In this document: piece after piece, positions 1 through 10,809 of the stretch
How the letters are laid out: every line of letters begins with the position of its first letter
Numbering within the stretch: position 1 is the first letter of the stretch
The notes under the pieces: model-generated
Database searches by the model: none
Told to the model about the DNA's origin: nothing
What the model saw: the letters and a program-made list of their open reading frames with translations, nothing else
Translations under genes and position numbers: made by a program
From: Oopsacas minuta
Lineage: Eukaryota > Porifera > Hexactinellida > Lyssacinosida > Leucopsacidae
Direction of reading: 5' to 3'
DNA: 64,000 bases
NCBI GenBank assembly: GCA_024704765.1
Contig: JAKMXF010000321.1
Span: 744,001-808,000 of the forward strand

Positions 1-189
<189 letters not shown>

Positions 190-702
190 TACGCCAATTT
201 GAAGTATTTTTAGCATATAGGATATTAGATTAGATATCTAGTGAGAGTGTCGTATATATTGCTTCTTTGATATGAATAAATATTAGTAGTTTGACTATAT
301 AGTAAACTTTCGTTATAACGAAATGCTCGGAACTCTGGTTTCATATCGTTATAATCGGTATTTCGTTAAGCGAAGTACTATCAATTATTTTCAAGCTATA
401 GAGGTAAAGAATCACTTAGTTATAACAGGAGTTGACAGTAATAGGGGAATAAGAGTTCATGGTTTAACTCCTTTTAATATTATCAATACAAGCAGAATAA
501 ACCGAAGGCTATAGAATAATTCTCAAATATAAATAGGTAAAATGCTGATGCTCTTTCCTCATGGATCAGGATGGATATGTGAATAATTGGCCTGTCACAT
601 TAGCCAAATTTATATTAATAGAGAAACTACAATAATTTTCGAGAAAATCATATAACCTCTGAATAAGAGAATACACATTTATAGAAGTGAAAAGAAAGAT
701 AC
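190..702. other. Intergenic: ferlin 3' flank with a pogo-like repeat relic
   Basis: No coding exon is recognised. From about 299 to 385 there is a relic starting AGTAAACTTTCGTTATAACG that matches the terminus of the small pogo-like element at 3470-3538. The reading frame that continues from the helicase exon into this stretch (minus strand) has no helicase similarity and is read-through of an intron. Confidence 0.5.
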
Positions 703-1871
703 CTGTTGGAGCTAAGAACATTATCCTCTGTCCTGGTAATAGAGATCCTCCCTCTACCATTTTCCTAATTAACATACAAGCTATGTGTGTTTTACCCGCT
801 CCAGTCCCTAGAATACGTGATGAGCAATAAAAATAGTAACAGATCTCGAAATATATAATTACGAAAGCAGAAGTATATATAATCTCAACACAATCATATT
901 TCGAATAATCTCTTTTCAGTTATTAAATACAGTTTAATAAGTTTCGAATCCAAGAAAATATACAATTTGATGTGTATATGTTCTGCTTTCTCAGTTCCGA
1001 ACCGGTAATGACCCCTCTATCAATCAGATCACAGATCTAATTGAAAATGATTGTTCGGGGCCTACTGGAACAGGGAATCCTTATAGGGAACACCGTAAAC
1101 CTACTGGCCAGTTTCACGCTTCGACTAATAAGCTGTTCACAATAAGTAACCAAGGATGTTCTATTAATTTCCCTAATGGACTGGTTTATAGATAGGGACG
1201 CGGGGTACATTAGTTTAGGTGTGAACGATGTCAAAATAGGATATTTTCATTCAATCTGAATTGTTTACTAATATGAATTTCGAAAGAAAGCTTAATAATT
1301 ACATGAAATAAATAAACCATTTTACACAAACTAAATTCACTAGATATAATGTAGTACTCAAACTACTCATAAAAGGTATACACATTCATTTTATGCTTCC
1401 ATCAATGGTTGTCTCCACCTCCCCAATCCAGACATATATGTGTCAAAGGTGGAATTTGATACGAGGGCTTTTCAAATTTCCTACCCCTGGGAGATTTCAA
1501 AAAGTAAAATCCCCATATCTTATGTAGGGTATTCTGGTGAGTAATTAGGGATAAAATGAGTAGGTCTTATCGAGTCTTTCTATAGTACAATAATATAACG
1601 TTAAGATCCTATCTCGAACAGAATTTGATTCTCCTGATAATTGGAGAGAGAGAGAGAGAGAGGACGCAAACATTAGTAACATACCTAGTGCTATGATCCT
1701 ATTCCCATTGAGTGCAGATTGAAGTAACTCAGTCTGATAAGGTCTAGGCTTCTTCTCAGGTACAACCACATCATCTCTGTGTTGATCGTAGTTATTATTA
1801 TTGTAGCGTCTATAATGGTGCCGATTTTTATATTGGTTCTTCTTGTAATGGTGAGGATGCTGAGCTGCCAT
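703..1871 (-). CDS. Dicer-like DExH helicase, N-terminal fragment (two exons: 1685-1871 and 703-807)
   Basis: Exon 1 starts at ATG 1871 with a basic His/Tyr/Asn-rich leader (about 40 residues), followed by RPYQTELLQSALNGNRIIALG, the Q-like motif region of Dicer/RIG-I helicases. It stops at a donor CTAG|GTATGT (1685/1684). Exon 2 begins after an acceptor CTAG|GG at 807, in phase, and gives GTGAGKTHIACMLIRKM (Walker A/motif I) and then QRIMFLAPT (motif Ia), stopping at a donor ACAG|GTATC (703). The T-G-x-GKTHIA and FLAPT(V) wording is closest to Dicer helicase domains from family knowledge. No exon for motif II (DECH), PAZ or RNase III is found downstream before the convergent ferlin end, so this may be a truncated duplicate or pseudogene. 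RIG-I-like or FANCM-like helicases are less likely alternatives. Confidence 0.6.
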
Positions 1872-2474
1872 CTCATAGAGGCTTATTATAGACTAATCAT
1901 ATACACTATATATATATATAAAAGAAATGTATTGGTAACGGAAATATAATTATTCGGTAGAAACTGAAATCCAAAGTTTTATTTCGCTCTTTCTAAAGAG
2001 CTGAAAATCTCTGGTCTTAAAAGAGGATAGTCAGGCTAGCGGTTTACGAACTGTCCACAGTGAAACCTCCACAAAAGGAGTTTGTGGAAACGGAATGAAA
2101 ATATAGAGCGAACTCTTAGTCCCATACAGATGAACTTCTACAGAATGGGAATTTGGCCGAAATTATGAAAACGGGGGAGCCTTTTTCAGCGTCCCTGACA
2201 CCCGTTTATGTTACGTAACACATTGGACTATTAAGGAATGTTTCGAAGACATTAGCGTCAACACATGTCAAAATTGTGGGACGTCCGGCCAAAATCGCGA
2301 CAGTTGGCAAGTGTGAGCATGTATAATCTCAAATAACTGAGGTAGTCGATAACCTGTAAAGTCAGAAAAGAACGTGTGTATAATATGATCAAGTGGTTAC
2401 ACGATAGCAATAATATCTATAATAATAATAATAACAATAATAATATGATTAAACTAATGACGTAAATAGGTCAG
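1872..2474. other. Intergenic, no gene seen
   Basis: AT-rich sequence with a short (TA)n run near 1908-1920 and an imperfect AAT-rich tract near 2420-2450. The stretch at about 2035-2130 resembles 53650-53730 (ACAGTG...AAAATGGAAAC and ATAGAGCGAA...CTAGT), so it is probably a dispersed repeat. Confidence 0.4.
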
Positions 2475-2768
2475 TTATGTTTCAGATGGATTCTGCACTA
2501 CAATCAATAGATACTCCTTATCAGGAGCTACCATTATCTCATGCTTCAGTGTTCTAATACGTAGAAAACAGAGGTCATTCTGTGGATCAATATCTCTGAC
2601 AGCACTCCTAGCTTTAGAACTGAGCTGTTGTATTAGAGCAGCGTATTGAGTAGTAGCAGAGTTATCTAATGTTGTCCTGATAGGTATACCCTCCGCATTC
2701 ACTATGATTACACCGACTACTCCGGGATGGGATTGAATGCGACGCATAGTCTCCTCTACCTCACTCAT
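2475..2768 (-). CDS. DYNLRB: Dynein light chain roadblock-type (DYNLRB)
   Basis: Predicted 97-residue protein in one exon. The start chosen is ATG 2768 ([10 protein letters not shown]), which matches the family's N-terminus and length (human DYNLRB1 is 96 residues); a few upstream in-frame codons are ignored. Family hallmarks are all present: [15 protein letters not shown] near residue 20, the TTQYAALI segment near 45, the near-invariant [10 protein letters not shown] around 60, and [18 protein letters not shown] at the end. The protein is a homodimeric subunit of cytoplasmic dynein that binds the intermediate chain, and it also serves in intraflagellar transport dynein. The gene is intact with no frame breaks. 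Confidence 0.95.
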   Translation of the reverse strand: MSEVEETMRRIQSHPGVVGVIIVNAEGIPIRTTLDNSATTQYAALIQQLSSKARSAVRDIDPQNDLCFLRIRTLKHEIMVAPDKEYLLIVVQNPSET

Positions 2769-2868
2769 TGTATAGCTAATACAGATCAAATATTCATGTT
2801 AATAAATATCCAAATTCCTAGATAATTCAACTTCAACAGGGGGTGGGTAAGGGAGGCTAAGTACTCAC

Positions 2869-2953
2869 AACGCTGAAGCTTAGCTCCCTCCACTTTGGAC
2901 AATCCTGGATCCGACTTGTTTCTATAATTGTAAAATTCGATACCAACAGCCAT
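2869..2953 (-). CDS. Possible unidentified first exon ending in a GTGAGT donor
   Basis: On the minus strand an ATG at 2953 opens a frame of about 28 codons (starting MAVGIEFYNYRNKSDPG) that runs into a strong donor, GTT|GTGAGT, at 2869/2868. The codon composition looks protein-like and unlike the surrounding AT-rich sequence. Splicing to the CTATTAG-type acceptor just upstream of DYNLRB would not keep a frame into DYNLRB. The partner exon was not found, and the protein is not recognised. Confidence 0.35.
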
Positions 2954-3884
2954 GACTATAATAATCTCAAAATGAACTATTCAAAGAATTGCAGAAATGA
3001 CAAATATGAAACAATGATTATGGGATATTTCCAAAACTTGGATATTCTCAAAACCGGACATTAGAAACCCAAAACAGACGCCTGGCAAGCCAAATTTCAG
3101 CTCAACATGAGATTCACCTGAACATGCATACGGGCTAGCGGTTCATTATCATTATCTCATCATTTTGTTACATATCAACAGAAGAATTGGTTCATTCATG
3201 AAAAATATTAAAATCAAATGACAGAAGTCAAATTTGATATGGAATTATGATAGACGAAGAAACCCCATCTCTATTAATCCAATATATTTACAGCATATGT
3301 ATACGTGTAGCTATTATATTGAGTAAATGGTGAAATAATGACAATAATAGATGTGGGCAGCTGAGTAGTTCAATATTCGAAATTATTTAGCGAATAGATC
3401 AATATTCGTTTACCAACCAAACATCAGTATTTGGTATTCGGTTGGCCCAAACCGAATATAATCTATTATCAGTAGTACCTCCACTCATAACGAAATGAAT
3501 CGAGGTCCCGAGCACTTCGTTATAACGAGAGTTTACTGTATTCGGTTGGGCTACTATTCATCAAGACTGATATTTGGTTCGATCGGTTTCAACCCTAGAA
3601 AATATCCACGAAAATTATCCAAATTTTATGGAAATCTACTAATCTTATCTCGCTCTGAGTAAGGGATTAGAAATTAGAAAAGTAATTAAGGGAAATATCT
3701 AATTGAATATCTTAGAAGGATTCAAATAGTAATACATAATTACATAATTGATATGAGCTATGACGTACTTAATTAAAATATGTGACAAATGTCTGCACCG
3801 CATAATAGGAGGAATAATATCCAAATTATCCTATGATATAATTACAAATATTGTATTAATAATTAATAAATCGGTTTAATTTAG
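2954..3884. other. Intergenic with nested small repeats
   Basis: Contains TATTCGGTTG-type repeat sequence at about 3390-3460 and again at 3540-3590, interrupted by the pogo-like element at 3470-3538. Similar TATTCGGTTG sequence recurs at 35790-35860 and 60460-60560. No gene is recognised. Confidence 0.45.
3470..3538. mobile_element. Short palindromic pogo-like MITE
   Basis: The ends are CAGTAGTACCTCC... and, in inverted orientation, CAGTAAACTCTCGTTATAAC, with an internal near-palindrome (ATAACGAAATGAA / CTTCGTTATAACG). The CAGTA(G/A)AC(T/C)C ends resemble pogo/Tigger termini. It sits inside an older TATTCGGTTG repeat. It has no coding capacity. Confidence 0.5.
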
Positions 3885-4701
3885 TATTTATAGCAATACT
3901 GTTCTCTATACGTGAGAAATCTTTACAAGATCTTTGCTCGATAGGATCACACGCATTTACTAGTGTTATATATATCAATAGATCTATTGATATTTTTATG
4001 AAAATTATTTCCTTGTTAAGTGATTTTTCATTTTCCATGATGATTTGGTTGTTTGGTGCTTCTCTTCTCCATTTGAGCTTTGCTGCTAGAAATCAGTTGA
4101 AGATTAAAATTGTTCTTCGATTCATCTTAATAGGAATATTATTTAATCTAATAATGGTGATATTTGTGTCTTTCCGTCTACTCAAATATTCGGTATTATC
4201 GCACAAAACCTGATGGATCAAATCAGTTTCTTTATTGTACTCGACATAGCTAAGAAGAGATTCTTTCCTGCCATGAATAGTCGTGTTATAGATGCATATC
4301 ATCTCCATAGTACTAATGTGTATCTACAACAGAAGAGATTGCTCAAACAGTATAAGGTACTAGTCTTTGTTTTCTTGTTCACATTTGAGTTATATATTCT
4401 GAAGGATCTTTTCTTGTGTAACTTCTTTGTGATATTAGATTCAATCTCTCTAAACCCTTGTTTGTTTCATGCGACATATATCCCTGTGCTCATAATATCA
4501 GAATCTACAAAGGGTACTCTTACACTAGTGAGCAATTTCTTTACTTTATTCGCCCACATAATTGACCTTATTGTATGCTTTAATTTCATCCTAGTAAATT
4601 TGGAAATTATGTATGCGAAGGCTGAAAGATGCATCAAGAGGTGGATTTATGACACAGACAAATATCGTTATAAAGTCTGTTCTGATCCTTTATTGCCTTG
4701 A
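3885..4701 (+). pseudogene. 7TM receptor-like family copy A (internal deletion and frameshift)
   Basis: The upstream segment at about 3818-3935 is a close copy of the segment just upstream of the intact gene at 5657 (shared GTGAGAAATCTT.A.AAGATCTTTG). The start codon, TM1 and TM2 are missing, and sequence resumes in TM3 (FSFSMMIWLFGASLLHLSFAARN). A frame break near 4180-4200 separates TM4 from IFGIIAQNLMDQISFF, which continues in another frame through ICL3 (RFFPAMNSRVIDAYHL), TM6, the NPC motif of ECL3, TM7 and the C-terminal RYKVCSDPLLP. It is clearly a relative of its neighbours and clearly not able to encode a full protein. Confidence 0.85.
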
Positions 4702-5509
4702 TTAGAAATTACAAAAGGAAATGACTATATTTTAATTCATTTGTCTGCATTTTATGTTTCTTGTTAGTGTAAATTGAAATATTCAGACCTGAGTTTGATT
4801 ACTACTGAATGATAATGATTACGATTATGACTACACTCTTCAAAAATTGTTGGACTATGATTACAGGAAATGTTGTAATCGATTACAATCGATTGCAAAT
4901 GTAATTATAATTATCAGCCCCAAGCCTGTTATAATCTATGCCATTATAATAATCCTTAAAATCTATAATGTACAGTGAGCGATATTCCACTGTTAGTCTA
5001 TTAGCAATTCGTTCACTGGTCCAAAGATCCAAATTTTAAGCAAATTTCATGATGTGCATTGTTTATACGTAATTGTTGCAATTTCGGGAATATAAATTTG
5101 GATATTTCTTTTTGGTTTGAATTAATACGGTCTAAAGTGTAAACAGTTTGCTAAACATATTTCACTAGAGGCTCGAAATACAACTTGGTATAGAAATTCC
5201 TCAGTCAATAATAATTAAATGGAGTAATGAGTAAACCTTGGATAGAAGGTGGACCAATTCACAAACAGGTAAATGGGTCAAATAAGTGGATGGTTACTAT
5301 GTATGAAATAAGTATTGTGAGCGAGCATAGAGAGAGAGAGAGTAAACAGTTTAGCTGATACAACGGAGAGTAAATTGTGTCCACTCGCTGTGATACACAT
5401 AACCAGTTAAGGGAAATGTCAAACTATAGTAATCCAGGAGTATTACATAGTAATTGATATTCCCCACTGAATTAATAGGTGCTAATGCTTGCACTGGTAA
5501 TATAAGAAA
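4702..5509. other. Intergenic, no gene seen
   Basis: AT-rich spacer between two 7TM copies, with a short (GA)n run at about 5330-5341. Nothing else was recognised. Confidence 0.4.
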
Positions 5510-5656
5510 GAATATCCAAATTATCCTAAAATAGAAGTTACAGGATATTTACCTGTAATTTGCAATCTAGTAATCTATCTAATTAAGTATTTATACCAAT
5601 ATAGTATGTATACGTGAGAAATCTTCAAAAGATCTTTGAGAAGCAGAATAATTGGG
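5510..5656 (+). promoter_or_regulatory. Conserved 5' flank of 7TM copy B (shared with copy A)
   Basis: The roughly 120 bp before the start codon match about 3818-3935 upstream of pseudogene A: ATCCAAATTATCCTA, AAGTATTTATA and ACGTGAGAAATCTT recur in the same order. This may be promoter and 5' UTR carried along in a tandem duplication. Function is inferred only from position and similarity. Confidence 0.35.
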
Positions 5657-6772
5657 ATGAATAACAGTTCTTATCTACACACAGAACTCCACATTCTAAA
5701 GAAAACTAGGTCTATAGGGAAGCTAATCGGTGTGGGATTAATACTAACCTATATCATATTATGCCTCGTGTGGTTACCCTATGTTATAGCCAGGATTTTC
5801 TCACGAGTTAGAAACAAAAGGAGACTCATTACTTTAATGAGTCTAGATAGTAGTTGTGATTATACGTATCGTCTCTTTGTCCAGAAGGAAGATATTTTCC
5901 GGTATGTTATATTTCTTGTATTTCTTTGCTTTGAGCTGATGTGCTGCTTGAGTATAACTATATTTGGAGTCATAATAGAACTCAAGTTAAGCTTTAATAT
6001 GATTCCAGTTGGTCCGAACTGCTCAGTAAATTCGAAAACATTCAGCAGTTTTTCTTATGATATTCAGAAATTTCTCCTTTTGTTCGATGCTTTTTCATTT
6101 TCCATGATGCTTTGGTTGTTTGGTGCTCTGTTTCTTCATTTGAGTTTTGCAGCTAGAAATGAGTTGAAAATAAAAATAGTGCTGCGCTTCATCTTGTTTG
6201 GGATACTTATTAATCTCATCATATTAATATTCTCATGTATTCGATATACCAGCATTTTCGGTGTCATCATACGAAGTTTGATGGATCAAATCAGTTTCTT
6301 TATTGTGCTTTACATAGCTAAGAAGAGATTCTTTCCTGCCATGAATAGTCGTGTTATAGATGCATATCATCTCCATAGTACTAATGTGTATCTACAACAG
6401 AAGAGATTGTCCAAACAGTATAAGATGCTTGTCTTTGTTTTCTTGTTCTTATCCGAATTAGTTATCCTGAAATTTATATGTTTTTATGATTTGTATGCAA
6501 TAATTGAAACAATCTCTCTAAATCGTTGTTGGTTTCAAGTAACCAATCATTTCCCTATACTCATGATATCAGAATCTTCAATGGGCACACTTACTCAAAT
6601 CAGCAGTTATTGCTTGACATTCAATGACTTGATTGATCTTGTTATATATTTTATATTTATTATTGTAAACTTAAACATTATGTATGTCACAGCTAAGAGA
6701 TGCATTAAGAACAGGTTTTATGACAGAGAAAGATATCGTTATCATGTCTGTTCTGATCCTTTATTGTCTTGA
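5657..6772 (+). CDS. Seven-transmembrane receptor-like protein, family copy B (intact)
   Basis: 371 residues from ATG 5657 (MNNSSYLHT), with an N-terminal NSS glycosylation sequon. Hydropathy read by eye gives seven membrane segments: TM1 (LIGVGLILTYIILCLVWL), TM2 (FLVFLCFELMCCLSITIFG), TM3 (FSFSMMLWLFGALFLHL), TM4, TM5 before KKRFFPAMNSR, TM6 (MLVFVFLFLSELVIL) and TM7. ECL1 has a conserved Cys (GPNCS) and ECL3 another (NRCWFQVT). The tail ends YRYHVCSDPLLS, a dileucine-like ending kept across the family. There is no DRY or NPxxY motif; TM3 ends in H-L-x-x-A-A-R-N. I do not recognise the family. A chemosensory-like, lineage-specific GPCR group is inferred from topology and clustering only. 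Confidence 0.75.
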   Translation: MNNSSYLHTELHILKKTRSIGKLIGVGLILTYIILCLVWLPYVIARIFSRVRNKRRLITLMSLDSSCDYTYRLFVQKEDIFRYVIFLVFLCFELMCCLSITIFGVIIELKLSFNMIPVGPNCSVNSKTFSSFSYDIQKFLLLFDAFSFSMMLWLFGALFLHLSFAARNELKIKIVLRFILFGILINLIILIFSCIRYTSIFGVIIRSLMDQISFFIVLYIAKKRFFPAMNSRVIDAYHLHSTNVYLQQKRLSKQYKMLVFVFLFLSELVILKFICFYDLYAIIETISLNRCWFQVTNHFPILMISESSMGTLTQISSYCLTFNDLIDLVIYFIFIIVNLNIMYVTAKRCIKNRFYDRERYRYHVCSDPLLS

Positions 6773-8158
6773 TTTTGGAAATTACAAACAGAGTATAACT
6801 AGATTATTGCTATTTGTATGCATTCTATCTTTCTTAATTGTAGTGTATTGCAATATTTAACAAAAATAAGCACACTATACACTATGTAACAATGTTGCAT
6901 CAAGATTAAACTTTTTCATCCAACCTGCTTTCATCGTGTATAGTGGGCTTTAGGGTTTGTTTATGTTCCAAAGTAAATTCGTGACCTGGGATACTCACTA
7001 TATATCGTGGGCGGAAAGCATACTTATGTGCAGGGACGTCGCCAGGATTTCACCTAGGGGGTCAAAGAAATGTAGTCTTGATTTAGATATTGATAACAAT
7101 GTCCAGCCTCGATCAAGTGATTTAATCACGGAATACTGAACACTGAAGAATTGACAACTATCAATCTACGGGGAAATGTATTTTCCACAGTGAAACGAAA
7201 ACTACCTCTCTAACTAACTAACTAATTTTGTTGTACAAATTTTCGGTCAAGTTTGAGAATTGACAAAACCAGAGAATTGATATATCCGAGTTGGCAATAA
7301 CTGCGTACATCCATTTACACGCTGAATAGATTCCATATATTATACAAGTTTCGTTAAAAAAAAGCCTATAAAAATTCATGCAGAGAGCTTTGGATATATG
7401 TATAATGCCAACCTGGTAAAGAAAAACGCGGGACCAGATGTACTAATTAAGGGAGACACCGCGGGACGCAAATTCAAATTCTCCTGAACTATATAAAAGC
7501 GGGACAATTTAGGTTTTTGGGAAGTTTTGGTGAGATATTAGCCACAGACATGTTCGAAAGCATCGGGGCAGTTGGAATGTATATACTATATGTCACGAGT
7601 TCAATTAATACAACATATGTAGTTTCATGAACAAATAGTGAAATGCAACTTTTCATATCCGACAACATTCTATTACTGCTACTGCTACTATGTAAGTACA
7701 ATAGGATATTACTAACAGACAATTCCTTACAACACATCTTCCATTACACAATATGCAATTATATTAATTTAGTTCATTTCATAATACCTTGGGACTATTA
7801 GATAATTCTATTATACTGTTATTGCAAAAGTTCTTCAACAAAACAAAACATTAATAGTGAAAGCCCTAATAAGTTTTGGTATTAGTTACAAAGTACATTT
7901 AATAAAGGTAATTCCTAAATATTGCACAATTATATCCGTAAGCATGTATTCAGTATGTGAGCTCTTACAGTCATATATATAATTGTAATGTTTTACAAAT
8001 TTCTTTCTAAGGCTTAGGATTTTTGTAATCAGTATTAATGACAAAATAATATTAACAAATATTACATTACGAACCCACGTGAATATATTTGATGTTCGCC
8101 AGCCAGTATTATAATATTGATTGAGTATAAATGACAAAAAATAATTTTAGTAGTGAAA
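6773..8158. other. Intergenic, degraded repeat only
   Basis: A hAT-like terminal relic, CAGGGACGTCGCCAGGATTT, lies at about 7031-7050 with no matching opposite end found nearby. Reading frames here are short and without recognisable protein content. Confidence 0.4.
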
Positions 8159-9261
8159 ATGGATTCTAAAAGAGTTTTACAAACATTATACAACATTAAT
8201 ATATCATTTAGTGTATGTAACAATTGTCTCGCGATAATAGGCATACTGTATTCAGTTTGGAAACTATTTCATATCCTGAAAAAGAAGAGATATGTTAATG
8301 CTATGGGAAAGAAGTTTGGATATGAAACTTGTAAATGGAAATACATTGAGAAGCAATTGAGAATTACATTATTTCTGATGCTACAAATCATAGAATCGCT
8401 GTATATAACATTGTATAACACAGAATCTATCCTCAGGAAGGCATATATAAGTTCGTTTTCTGGGAAAGATATTAGTATATCGAATGATTGTGTTCTTATC
8501 AACGGAACGTATTTATCCAATGAATACGATACCAGCAATTCTGAAATAGCATATAACGTGATGAAGAGTATTCAACAGGCTCTATTCTTGTATGGACTAT
8601 GGATAGCCTGCATATTTCTATCTCACATTTGTAAGGCAATGAACAAACTTGTAGAACGAAAGAAATTTGTCACATGCTCATTATTAGGTAGTATAGGAGC
8701 AGTAATTGTATTTGTGGTTAACAGTATACCAGTTCTCAGACTTATAGGCTTCCCTTTGCTATGGTGCTCAGTCAGATTATATTAGTATTTGCAATGTTAA
8801 AAGCTTGGAAGTATTTATATCTTTTCTATCAAAAAAACAAAGCTTTTCACTTTAGCTATTCTACAACCTCACCATACATGCAGCACAAAGCATGGTTATT
8901 CAAACAATACTTCATTGTTATATTTACTCTAGGGATAATATTCCAACTCTATATAATGGGGGACTTATGTGACGTAGTGTATATAATCGAAGAAACTTTG
9001 ATAAAAAACCCATGCTGGATCAAGAAGACTTTAAACATACATGTATCTTCTCCAAATCTGGTTCTGCTAAATAGGTTGAATACCTCCTATATTGTGGTTA
9101 GGTTTTCTTCAGTGATTTTCAAGTTACTTTTCAATATCGGAGTGAGCATCATACAGGTGTATATTCTTGTGTGCTATATTTATGGAAGGAAGAAACCCAA
9201 GCGTAAAATCTCTATTAATAACGATTATTCATTGTCAAGTTCTCTGTTACCTGAATCATGA
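8159..9261 (+). pseudogene. 7TM receptor-like family, divergent copy C with one frame break
   Basis: Two overlapping frames make one family member: 8159-8785 (to TM4) and 8761-9261 (TM5 to tail), offset by one base near 8760. The layout matches the family: TM1 near residue 20, a basic first loop (KKKRYVNAMGKK), TM2 (LFLMLQIIESLYI), a Cys in ECL1 (SNDCVL), TM3 ending in SHICKAMNKL, TM6 (FIVIFTLGIIFQLYIM), NPCWIKKT in ECL3, TM7 and a tail ending SSSLLPES. Sequence identity to the other copies is low, so it is an old paralog. The break may be a real inactivation or a single-base assembly error. An intron is unlikely because the frames overlap. Confidence 0.65.
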
Positions 9262-9959
9262 TGATATCTAAACTGGTGATAGAAATTATGAAAATAATAT
9301 TTATTAGACATTAAGTCTCACGGAAATTTACATTCCATATTATTTGCTATACATAAAGTCCAGTTTTTATCAGGAAAATTTGTGTAAATTCTATTATTAA
9401 TATGAATTATTGTGTGTGTTCGTATTTGAATGAATTTAATAATCAGTCTGGATTCAATTACAAATCTGTTGTTCGTGAGTGGACTTAATCACTTTTCGAG
9501 GTAAATATAGAAAGTATAGGCCAGTCAAATAAATTAATAATTGTGTGTTAAGGACTTGTTGACTGGATACAACAAAATAAATACTCAAGACAGCGTTATT
9601 ATATTTAAACCTGATTAATTTACATAGGGAATCTATAAATTTACAATATCGTAACAAACATGGCTACAGTCCTGTTTACTCATTTAAGTATTCTCGGGTA
9701 TTAAATATAATTGTAAATAAATATACAAAATGTAAATAAGAAGATATATAAATACATACAAATGAATATATAGACATGTAAAATCATAGAGCATCATATA
9801 CGACTTGGTTATAGAATGGAAAGAAGAGAACTATACAAGAAGAGAGAACTGGAAATGGGAAGAGACCTATACAAGTAGAGAGAACTAGAAATGGGAAGAG
9901 AGCTATACAAGCAGAATAAATATATTATTGGGTGTGATCAGTAGAAGCATTAGATATAA
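9262..9959. other. Intergenic with a small tandem repeat
   Basis: At about 9822-9918 there is a roughly 36-bp tandem repeat, 2 to 3 copies, built on AGAGAACTGGAAATGGGAAG followed by CTATACAAG. No gene is recognised in the rest. Confidence 0.5.
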
Positions 9960-10271
9960 GTGGATTCTTCAAATATTCAGAATTGTAACGATACCTCAGT
10001 GCTTATCTATATGCGATTACAGATTCTATTAGCAATAATCCTTACTGGTTCCACGTCACCTATCATGTCTCTATGTTCACTATACCAGATTCTACTAAGC
10101 AGATTCTTAATCAAATCAGCGATTATTGTTTTGCATGTATTCGCTTGATTGATCTTGTTGTTTACTTAAATTTTATTCTTGTAAATCTAAATATTATGTA
10201 CGTCACAGCCAAGAAGTGTTTTAAGAGAAAGATATCGTTATCAAGTGTGTTCTAATCCTTTATTATCCTGA
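9960..10271 (+). pseudogene. 7TM receptor-like family copy D (deeply deleted relic)
   Basis: A start-like segment (MDSSNIQNCNDTS) is followed almost directly by the ECL3 to C-terminus part of the family: SNNPYWFHVTY, MFTIPDSTKQILNQISDYC, a TM7 containing LIDLVVYLNFILVNLNIMYVTAK and a final RYQVCSNPLLS that falls in a different frame. TM1 to TM6 are missing. It ends at the TGA at 10269-10271. Confidence 0.75.
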
Positions 10272-10809
10272 TTAGAAGTAGCTTTATTATATTTAGTATC
10301 TATGTTTGTTAATATTTCCTCATGATAGTTAACCTTGTATATATTAGTCAATAATTAACAGAATTGGTTATATTCTTCTGGGTTATGCAATTACTGGGAA
10401 TATATTTAACTTTTCCCATATCACATATAATTCACCTAGTTAGGAAGTATCCCAAAACATAAGTGATTTTGGGTTCCAATCTATATTTGTATAATTATAA
10501 ATACGGATCGGTGTTATCATATGATTAGTGATAACAGTAAAGTATATTTATGATTAGTATACTATAATCAAATCGTATTAGCCTTTATTATACATGTATA
10601 CAATTGTTAAACTTATAATTACTTATGATGTAAGATTAATTGAAACTTTTGAAACTTTTGAACCTTCTAAAAATAATGTCATAAATGTTATGATAGAAAC
10701 AACTTTCTATATAATACAATTATACTATCATTGAGGGTATAATCATATCACAAGATAAGTATAATTCAACTATAAAAGAACAAATATAAGATTGAACTTA
10801 AGACATACG
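10272..10809. other. Intergenic, upstream of 7TM copy E
   Basis: AT-rich; presumably holds the promoter of the 10810 gene, but no specific site was recognised. Confidence 0.3.

Noticed and set aside
1037-1234. 65-codon frame inside the intron of the Dicer-like fragment
   Set aside because: No helicase similarity and not needed for the in-phase junction between the two exons.
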